Shown: positions 58,549 through 64,000 of the stretch, one piece after another
Position numbering within the stretch: position 1 is the first letter of the stretch
Layout: the number at the start of each line of letters is the position of its first letter
Assembly (NCBI GenBank): GCA_902611845.1
Contig: CACMAX010000007.1
Coordinates: forward strand, 1 to 64,000
Reading direction: 5' to 3'
DNA from: an uncultured Pelagibacteraceae bacterium
GTDB lineage: Bacteria > Pseudomonadota > Alphaproteobacteria > Pelagibacterales > Pelagibacteraceae
Length of the DNA stretch: 64,000 bases
Notes under the pieces: model-generated
Told to the model about the DNA's origin: nothing
Database searches by the model: none
Seen by the model: the letters and a program-made list of their open reading frames with translations, nothing else
Position numbers and translations under genes: made by a program

Positions 58549-58578
58549 GACTGTATGAGACTGTGTGAGACTATAAAA
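58549..58578. repeat. three-fold 10-bp tandem repeat
   Basis: GACTGTATGA, GACTGTGTGA and GACTATAAAA follow one another without gaps. The exact helical period and position 17 bp left of tRNA-Leu partial copy 3 resemble a third, different set of recombinase arm sites. No second copy of it was seen in the window. Confidence 0.6.
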
Positions 58579-58594
58579 TATCTCAACGCTATGT

Positions 58595-58701
58595 TTTTTA
58601 AGTCCTTTGTGTCTACCAATTTCACCACGAGGGCATGAGTTATTTTCATGAGTATTTATGCTAATATTTATAATTGAACAAGTTTAATAAGTAAATTTTT
58701 T
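58595..58701 (-). repeat. tRNA-Leu 5'-half fragment, copy 3, with original flank
   Basis: Positions 58596-58636 repeat the tRNA-Leu 5' half exactly, and the flank to 58701 matches that of copy 2. A promoter-like TTGTTC (58681-58676), 17 bp, TAAATA (58658-58653) ends 18 nt before the tRNA 5' end. Because ordinary chromosomal DNA follows, this copy is probably what remains of the pre-insertion tRNA promoter region, now separated from the 3' half by 4.8 kb. Confidence 0.92.
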
Positions 58702-58723
58702 AATGTAATTTATTAATTAATTT

Positions 58724-60436
58724 ATGAATAATTTAGAACAAATTGTTAACAATATTAAATCAAGGAATTTGAAAAAAGCTTTAATAGAATGTGAAAAGCA
58801 TAATGTAAAAGGAAATGACTATTTAATTAATAATTTTAAAGGTGTTATACATTCTATGCTAAATAATTCCGTTCTTGCAGAAAAGTTTTTTAAAATATCA
58901 CATGAGCTAAATGAAAGTTTTGAGGATCCTTTAAAGAATCTCTACATCATTTGTATTAAAAAAGGAAAATTTGAAGATGCAATTAATTTTGCAATAAAAT
59001 TGTGTAATTTAGATAATTCAAATGATTTATTTTTATATCAACTTGCTTACGCGTATGAAATATCCAACCAAAATTTATTAGCTATTGAGTATTATGAAAA
59101 ATGTTTAAATTTAAAAGGTCCAAATAAATTAAAAGCATTAAACAACGTTGGTAGTATTTATCTAAAAAATAATAAGCCAAAAACTGCACTTAAATATTTT
59201 TTAAATGCAAGTGAAATTAAAAAAAATGATAAGATAATTATAAATAATTTACTTTTAAGTTATATTAAACTTAAAAACGAAAAAAAAGCAGATGAATATT
59301 ATTTAAAAGTAGAAAATATCGATAAAAATTTTATTGGTTTTTTATACAATAAAGCTCAATATTTTATTCTTAAAGAAAATTTTGAAGAGGCAATCGAAAT
59401 ACTAGAAAGTAACAAAGATAATATTAAGTTCTTAGTAGTATTAATAGAACTTTATTTCAACATAGGTGAGAATAAAAAGGCTAAATTCTTATTTGATAGT
59501 TCATTAGATACAATCAAAAGAGATAAAGATTTTTATAACTTTGTTGGCATAAGGTTTTTGAGAGAAGGTAATTTTGAAGATGGATGGAAATATTATGAAT
59601 ATAGAGGCTCAAAAAACACAAATAAAGTAAATAATGCTAAAGAATGGAAAGGCGAGGATTTAAAAAATAAGAATATTTTAGTATTTAGTGAGCAAGCTTT
59701 AGGCGATTCAATTATGTTTTCTAAATATGTTCATTCTTTGGGAAACATCGCTAAAAGTGTAAGTTTTGTAGTCAATAAAAATATAAAAAATATTTTTAGA
59801 GGTGATTTAAAAAACATAAAAATTGAAACTGAAGAAACTATTAAGAATTTAAATTATGATTTTATAATCTCATTAGGATCTTTAGTAAAATTTTTTTATA
59901 AAAATAAATATGAATTGCATGATGAATTAATTTATAAAAATATTGCCCAAGTAGAATATTGGAAAAATAAAATGGGCAAATCAAAACCAAATGTAGGGTT
60001 AGTTTGGTCAGGATCCTTTAATGGTCCTAATCAGCCATTCAGGTCAATTCAATTAAAAAATTTGGTAAAAATTTTAGATCTAGATATCAACTATTATGCT
60101 TTACAAAATGAAGTTTGGGAGAGTGATAAAAAGTACTTCAATGAAGATAAAATTTTTGATTGTGGTAAATATGATCTTGCAGAAATAACTTCAATAATTC
60201 AATGTCTTGATTTATTAATATCAGTTGATACAGGAATATTGCACATATCATCTATGCTGAATAAAGAAACTTGGGGAATTTTTAATTTATATCCAGATTG
60301 GAGATGGGGAGCTCTTTATAAATTAAATCCTTACAAATCTTTGACGGAAATAAATCAAACAAAATTTAATCAATGGGAAGATGTAACAGAGCAAATATAT
60401 CAAAAATTAAAAGATAAATTTAATTTAATTAACTAA
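58724..60436 (+). CDS. TPR protein with glycosyltransferase-9-like C-terminal domain
   Basis: The 570-residue protein has about seven tetratricopeptide repeats in residues 1-290; clear examples are LFLYQLAYAYEISNQNLLAIEYYEKCLNL and KALNNVGSIYLKNNKPKTALKYFLNASEI. From about residue 310 follows a Rossmann-like domain with QALGDSIMFSKYV (320s), PNVGLVWSGSFNGPNQPFRS (422-441) and ISVDTGILHISSMLNKETWGIFN (499-521). This is the nucleotide-sugar-site pattern of heptosyltransferase-like enzymes. A role in protein or polysaccharide glycosylation is inferred, without evidence for donor or acceptor. It overlaps the convergent next gene by 4 bp and lies directly beside the island. Confidence 0.82.
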   Translation: MNNLEQIVNNIKSRNLKKALIECEKHNVKGNDYLINNFKGVIHSMLNNSVLAEKFFKISHELNESFEDPLKNLYIICIKKGKFEDAINFAIKLCNLDNSNDLFLYQLAYAYEISNQNLLAIEYYEKCLNLKGPNKLKALNNVGSIYLKNNKPKTALKYFLNASEIKKNDKIIINNLLLSYIKLKNEKKADEYYLKVENIDKNFIGFLYNKAQYFILKENFEEAIEILESNKDNIKFLVVLIELYFNIGENKKAKFLFDSSLDTIKRDKDFYNFVGIRFLREGNFEDGWKYYEYRGSKNTNKVNNAKEWKGEDLKNKNILVFSEQALGDSIMFSKYVHSLGNIAKSVSFVVNKNIKNIFRGDLKNIKIETEETIKNLNYDFIISLGSLVKFFYKNKYELHDELIYKNIAQVEYWKNKMGKSKPNVGLVWSGSFNGPNQPFRSIQLKNLVKILDLDINYYALQNEVWESDKKYFNEDKIFDCGKYDLAEITSIIQCLDLLISVDTGILHISSMLNKETWGIFNLYPDWRWGALYKLNPYKSLTEINQTKFNQWEDVTEQIYQKLKDKFNLIN

Positions 60437-61725
60437 ATTAAGCTATATTGATATTGCCTAGCTTCAATTATTTCTTTTTTCAAATTTAGTTCAACGTCAT
60501 CCAATGTTATAAATTCATCTTTCATTATATCCTTTTTTAAAACTGCATTATCAGTAAAACCCATAGGTAAAATCTTTTCCTTTTTTGATTTTTCTGAGGA
60601 AATTAATTTTCCTCTGGCACAATAACCCCCTTCTCCATCAAGTCGTTCACCGGCTTTTAAATCTTTTTTTGCAAGACTAGCTATTTCAGCATTAAAATTT
60701 TTTGTATGACCCGTAGCTTTATTATCAAGAACTATAGAATAAATTGATTGAGCTAACTCTAATCCAATATAGTGATAAGGTCTCCAAATAGCTGAATAAC
60801 TTCCAGAAGAATCTGTAACCATACCATAGTCTTTAAAGCAATTTTTTACATATTCATTTTGAGCTTTAATAACAATATATACTCCCCATCTAAGATCGTT
60901 AGGAATGTCCTTTTTATCAAAATCAATGCTTGAAATCACTTCTACCTGACCAGAATGATCTAATATACCACCTTCAGATTTAGGTATTAGTTTTTTTGCA
61001 ATATCATAAACTCCTATTGGCGGATAAGTTAATCCATTATTTGGACACTTTAAATTTGTTGCGTTACTGACCGCGCACATTTCAATTGAGGATTTATCTC
61101 CACATAAAAAACTATTAAACATTTTAGGATTCATCCCTGACTCATTTTCGGCTCTCTCTTTAGTTATACCATAGTGACTCCAAACAGTTTCTGGTGTGGA
61201 ATATTCAAATGATGGATGATATTTTGTACCTTTGCCTGCGCATACAACTTCAAACCCATTTAATTTTGCCCATTCAATTTGTTCTAATATTAATGATGGC
61301 TGATCACCATAAGCCATTGAACAGATCACATTATTTTTCTTTGCTAAATCAGATAAATATTTTCCACATAAAACATCTGCCTCAACATTTACCATTATTA
61401 CATGTTTCTTATTTTCTATTATTTTTTTTGCATGGATTGTGCCTGCTATGGGATTACCTGTAGCTTCAATAAATACATCAATTTCTCTATTAAAAACTTT
61501 GTCTAAATTATCTGCAAAATTAATATTTTGTATAGTTTCGCTAGTTAATCCACTATTTAAACAATTTTTTTTTGCTCTCTCAATATCAAGTTCTATGATT
61601 GTATCTATAATGATTTTGTTTAATTGATTATATTGAGCGAGAAACATTGAAACAAATTTCCCACAGCCAACAAAAGCAACTCTTATTGGTTTTTTTAAAT
61701 TTTGAAGTTTAGTATATAAATACAC
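60433..61725 (-). CDS. homoserine dehydrogenase-like oxidoreductase with SAF-like C-terminus (COG4091 type)
   Basis: The 430 residues start with a Rossmann fold, RVAFVGCGKFVSMFLAQYNQ (15-34), and include IDVFIEATGNPIAGTIHAKKII, the pattern of homoserine dehydrogenase-like enzymes. A middle catalytic region has AGKGTKYHPSFEYSTPETVWSHYG. The end (about 350-430), with LKAGERLDGEGGYCARGKLI and AVLKKDIMKDEFITLDDVEL, is SAF-like. Proteins of this architecture are annotated as predicted homoserine dehydrogenases, and some act on branched sugars or other carbohydrates, so the substrate is open. No threonine-pathway genes are near. It is 4 bp from azlD on the same strand. Confidence 0.82.
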   Translation of the reverse strand: MYLYTKLQNLKKPIRVAFVGCGKFVSMFLAQYNQLNKIIIDTIIELDIERAKKNCLNSGLTSETIQNINFADNLDKVFNREIDVFIEATGNPIAGTIHAKKIIENKKHVIMVNVEADVLCGKYLSDLAKKNNVICSMAYGDQPSLILEQIEWAKLNGFEVVCAGKGTKYHPSFEYSTPETVWSHYGITKERAENESGMNPKMFNSFLCGDKSSIEMCAVSNATNLKCPNNGLTYPPIGVYDIAKKLIPKSEGGILDHSGQVEVISSIDFDKKDIPNDLRWGVYIVIKAQNEYVKNCFKDYGMVTDSSGSYSAIWRPYHYIGLELAQSIYSIVLDNKATGHTKNFNAEIASLAKKDLKAGERLDGEGGYCARGKLISSEKSKKEKILPMGFTDNAVLKKDIMKDEFITLDDVELNLKKEIIEARQYQYSLI

Positions 61726-61729
61726 AGAT

Positions 61730-62047
61730 CTATCTTAATAAGAAAAAAATAATAAACCAATAAGATAATAATCCTGAAACAATAGTAGCGATTACACTCC
61801 TTGAGTAAAATCCAACAACTAAAGCAACAATTGCACCATAAATTTTTGGATCTGTGATTTCTACTAAAAAACCAAAATCATTAAAAAAAACACCAGGAAA
61901 TATTATTGCTGGAAATACAGCTGCTGGAACATAATTAAGAACTTCTTTAACTTTTGTTCCAAGCATTTCTCTATCAATTAAAGCTACCATGGCCATTCTA
62001 GAGAAATAAGTAACAATTCCAGATACTATAATTGAAAACCAGGTCAT
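61730..62047 (-). CDS. azlD: AzlD-type branched-chain amino acid transport subunit
   Basis: A 105-residue protein with about four hydrophobic helices. FSIIVSGIVTYFSRMAMVAL and LNYVPAAVFPAIIFPGVFF match the AzlD family, the small partner of the AzlC exporter. It overlaps azlC by 4 bp, so the two are coupled. In Bacillus and Corynebacterium the pair exports branched-chain amino acids or analogues; the cargo here is unknown. Confidence 0.92.
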   Translation of the reverse strand: MTWFSIIVSGIVTYFSRMAMVALIDREMLGTKVKEVLNYVPAAVFPAIIFPGVFFNDFGFLVEITDPKIYGAIVALVVGFYSRSVIATIVSGLLSYWFIIFFLLR

Positions 62048-62730
62048 TTTTTAAACCTCAACATTATAAATGCAGCAATTAGAGCGACTATAGGAGATAA
62101 TATTATGTAAGATTTAAATGGCGCATTAAATAAAATTAATGATGCAAATCCAGATACCAACATCACAAAAACATGATCTAATTTTCTTAAGTCATTTACA
62201 ATAATCGCTAAAAAAGTGAGAGGGATAGCAAATTTTAAACCCAATTCTTCGGGAATAAATGAGCCCAATATAATTCCACTAATTGTGGATAACTGCCAAC
62301 AAAACCAAAGTGTTACTCCTGTACCAAGAACATAATAATGTGGATTAGATAAATTTTTATTCTGTCTTAAATACTTATTAGATTCTGCAAAGCCTTGGTC
62401 CACAATAAAATAAGATATAATTAATTTTTTAATAAAGCTCAGTTTCTCTAAATACTCAGATAAAACTGCTCCATATAATAAATGTCTCGAATTAATTACT
62501 CCAACTGATGTAATTGCTACTAATGATGAAGCGCCACCTGATAAAAGTTGCATAAATATTATCTGTGAAGCACCACCAAAAATAATCAAGGAAGTTGCGT
62601 AAACTAAAATTGGATCAAAACCTAATTCAACACCAATAGCTCCAGTTATAATTCCAAAAGGAATTACTGATAACATATGAGGTAAAACAGCAACTATACC
62701 TTTAAAAAATATTTTAGATTTTGAAAGCAT
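62044..62730 (-). CDS. azlC: AzlC-type branched-chain amino acid exporter, large subunit
   Basis: The 228 residues hold about six to eight hydrophobic segments. The N-terminus GIVAVLPHMLSVIPFGIITGAIGVELG is the family signature, and GGASQIIFMQLLSGGASSLVAITSVGVINSRHLLYG gives the conserved core. It pairs with azlD and lies 3 bp downstream of the cyclotransferase-like gene, whose substrates are also amino-acid derivatives. Confidence 0.92.
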   Translation of the reverse strand: MLSKSKIFFKGIVAVLPHMLSVIPFGIITGAIGVELGFDPILVYATSLIIFGGASQIIFMQLLSGGASSLVAITSVGVINSRHLLYGAVLSEYLEKLSFIKKLIISYFIVDQGFAESNKYLRQNKNLSNPHYYVLGTGVTLWFCWQLSTISGIILGSFIPEELGLKFAIPLTFLAIIVNDLRKLDHVFVMLVSGFASLILFNAPFKSYIILSPIVALIAAFIMLRFKK

Positions 62731-62733
62731 TAA

Positions 62734-63138
62734 TTAAAAGTTCACTAAAGCTTTTTTGAGATATTTTTGATCTAATTTACAATCTTTATAGCCTTGTTTA
62801 ACCACATTTAGATATCTTTCGGTTGGATATCTAAAAATTGTTTTTTTAGGCATTATATAAGTCATCACTATATTGTTGTAATACTTAAAATACATTTTTT
62901 TATATAAAATTGGATAGTCTTCATAAATATCTAATTTTTTTTCATCACTTTTCGATATCTCATACAATCCACCAGGCACGATGGAGTTATTTTTCTTTTC
63001 TATATCTGCTGCACGATATTTGCTTCTGAAATTAAGTGTGTAACCTTTTAAATTAATTTTTTTTAGATATTTTGAATCTTTACATCTTCTTTTCATTTGA
63101 AAATGATTCAGATTACTACCGTAAGCAAAATAAAGCAT
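62734..63138 (-). CDS. gamma-glutamylcyclotransferase-like protein (AIG2/GGCT fold)
   Basis: The 134-residue protein starts MLYFAYGSNLNHFQMKRRC; the YGSN loop binds the gamma-glutamyl group in this fold. The catalytic Glu is in KKLDIYEDYPILYKKM, where the family has LDxxEGxP. Members turn gamma-glutamyl amines or peptides into 5-oxoproline, but the family is broad and the substrate cannot be set from sequence. It sits between a CinA-like gene and azlC with 2-3 bp gaps, so all are probably cotranscribed. Confidence 0.88.
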   Translation of the reverse strand: MLYFAYGSNLNHFQMKRRCKDSKYLKKINLKGYTLNFRSKYRAADIEKKNNSIVPGGLYEISKSDEKKLDIYEDYPILYKKMYFKYYNNIVMTYIMPKKTIFRYPTERYLNVVKQGYKDCKLDQKYLKKALVNF

Positions 63139-63140
63139 AA

Positions 63141-63890
63141 TTAACGCTCAACTATTTCAATTTGTTTATCTTTAACAAATTTAAGTATTTCTGAATTACA
63201 TTTATCTATTTTTTTTTTATCAACTGATCGAACAACAATTGATACTCCTAATTTTCCAGCTTTAAAAAATGGATAGCTTCCAATTTCAACTTCAGAATTA
63301 TTATTTTGGACCTCTGTTAAAGATTTAGCTATTTCACTTTCAACAGTTCTTAAATTAATTGTTTCACTCAATATTGGCTCCCCTCCAACCAAAAGGTTAT
63401 TTAAACTTCCAAGCATAGCTTTCATAATAGATGGAACTCCTGGAAGACAAAATACATTTTCAACATAAAAGCCAGGCGCACCACTAGATGGATTTAAAAT
63501 TAAATTAGCGCTAACAGGCATTTTAGCCATCTTTTGTCTACCTTCATTAAATTCACCTGGCTTATAATAATTTTCTAGTATTGAAAAAGCCTCTTTATGA
63601 AAACCGTATTCAATATTAAATGCTTTAGAAACAGATTCTGCTGTAATATCATCATGAGTGGGTCCTATTCCTCCTGTGGTAAATATATATGAATATTTTT
63701 CTCTCAGTTCGTTAATAGTATTTATAATAATATTTTCATCATCAGGAATCACTCTAACTTCTGCAACAGGTATGCCTAATGAATTTAACCAAATAGCTAA
63801 TGTGCTTGTGTTAACATCTTGTGTTCTGCCTGACAGAACTTCATTACCGATAATTAAAATACCAGCATTTATCTCTTTTTTATTTTGCAT
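63141..63890 (-). CDS. CinA/MoaB-like molybdopterin-binding domain protein
   Basis: The ATG at 63890 gives 249 residues starting MQNKKEINAGILIIGNEVLSG. A longer frame to 63995 runs into the divergent sfsA start and was rejected. ILIIGNEVLSGRTQDVNT and YIFTTGGIGPTHDDITAESVSKAF are the MoaB/CinA signature. It corresponds to the N-terminal domain of CinA alone; the C-terminal nicotinamide-nucleotide amidase domain of CinA is not attached. Stand-alone versions may act as pyrophosphatases on ADP-ribose-like compounds, but this is not established for this group. Confidence 0.9.
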   Translation of the reverse strand: MQNKKEINAGILIIGNEVLSGRTQDVNTSTLAIWLNSLGIPVAEVRVIPDDENIIINTINELREKYSYIFTTGGIGPTHDDITAESVSKAFNIEYGFHKEAFSILENYYKPGEFNEGRQKMAKMPVSANLILNPSSGAPGFYVENVFCLPGVPSIMKAMLGSLNNLLVGGEPILSETINLRTVESEIAKSLTEVQNNNSEVEIGSYPFFKAGKLGVSIVVRSVDKKKIDKCNSEILKFVKDKQIEIVER

Positions 63891-63912
63891 ATGTAAATAT
63901 AAGTAAATTTGT

Positions 63913-64000
63913 ATGAAATTTACAGATAGCCTTATTAAAGGAAAATTATTAAAAAGATATAAGAGATTTTTCGCCGATATAAAAGTAAATAGCAAGATTA
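63913..64000 (+). CDS. sfsA: SfsA (sugar fermentation stimulation protein), N-terminal part only
   Basis: The first 29 codons are visible before the window ends. MKFTDSLIKGKLLKRYKRFF, followed by ADIKVNSKI, matches the SfsA N-terminus, whose pattern is P-L-x-x-G-x-L-x-x-R-Y-K-R-F-L-A-D. SfsA proteins bind DNA in E. coli, but their wider role is unclear. It is divergent from the CinA-like gene with a 22-bp gap. Confidence 0.85.
   Translation, partial: MKFTDSLIKGKLLKRYKRFFADIKVNSKI

Larger units (their letters stand above)
55746..58595. mobile_element. inserted segment B (alginate-lyase-like gene) at tRNA-Leu
   Basis: A segment of about 2.85 kb bounded by copies 2 and 3 of the tRNA-Leu 5' half. 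It holds one large minus-strand gene for a secreted protein. A 31-bp repeat containing ACGTCTAG twice (11-bp period) lies at both ends, inside the tRNA copies (55858 and 58440). This repeat differs from that of segment A, so a different recombinase specificity is likely. No integrase is encoded. Two separate insertions are the simplest explanation. Confidence 0.6.
58420..58723. other. gene-free right boundary of the island
   Basis: This 304-bp stretch has no gene. It holds the right-hand ACGTCTAG pair, a three-fold 10-bp repeat, tRNA-Leu partial copy 3 and the presumed original tRNA-Leu promoter. It ends at the start of the TPR gene. Confidence 0.8.

Noticed and set aside
63891-63995. N-terminal extension of the CinA-like gene
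   Set aside because: It overlaps the divergent sfsA start and encodes a hydrophobic stretch absent from the family; the ATG at 63890 fits.

Overview
This window is AT-rich chromosomal DNA from an alphaproteobacterium of the SAR11 clade (Pelagibacter-like). Four things point there. The gene order is alphaproteobacterial (secY-adk-rpsM-rpsK-rpoA-rplQ and tuf-tRNA-Trp-secE-nusG). There is a heterotetrameric sarcosine oxidase operon. The proteins are rich in Lys, Ile and Asn. Packing is extreme: neighbours usually overlap by 1-8 bp or abut, and even convergent genes overlap. The species assignment is an inference; no rRNA gene is present.

Layout. 1-4091 (+): sarcosine oxidase soxB (3' end only), soxD, soxA, soxG. 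4065-10140 (-): MATE exporter, trhO-like tRNA hydroxylase, O-methyltransferase and gatB-gatA-gatC. 10190-16554 (+): ruvX, pyrB, a dihydroorotase-like gene lacking the metal-binding HxH, plsY, topA, and a RidA-family gene. 16555-23368 (mixed): ugd-galU, panC, mgtE, lipB, an rluC/D-type pseudouridine synthase and a secreted polysaccharide-lyase-like protein. 23434-51949 (-): an almost uninterrupted 28.5-kb information-processing cluster. In transcription order it runs tRNA-Tyr, tRNA-Gly, tuf, tRNA-Trp, secE, nusG, rplK, rplA, rplJ, rplL, rpoB, rpoC, then (after a promoter-like gap) rpsL, rpsG, fusA, rpsJ and the S10/spc/alpha ribosomal genes, secY, adk, rpoA and rplQ. rpmD (L30) is absent from its usual place and L24 is short.

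52089-53801: rlmB-like methyltransferase, tRNA-Thr, NAD kinase and tRNA-Leu(UAA). 53763-58702 is the accessory region and the most interesting part of the window. The 5' half of tRNA-Leu, starting exactly in the anticodon loop, is repeated twice more downstream (55746 and 58596), each time with its own promoter-like sequence. This marks two tandem insertions on the promoter side of the tRNA. Segment A carries a double-PDZ protein and a MORN-repeat protein. Segment B carries one large secreted alginate-lyase-like protein with a duplicated C-terminal domain. Each segment has its own pair of 11-bp-period repeats at both ends, resembling integrase arm sites, and neither carries an integrase. Inserting segment A has replaced the upstream region of the tRNA-Leu/nadK transcription unit.

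58724-64000: a TPR protein fused to a glycosyltransferase-9-like domain, a COG4091-type oxidoreductase with a SAF-like tail, azlD-azlC amino-acid exporter genes, a gamma-glutamylcyclotransferase-like gene, a CinA/MoaB-like domain gene, and the first 29 codons of sfsA at the right edge.
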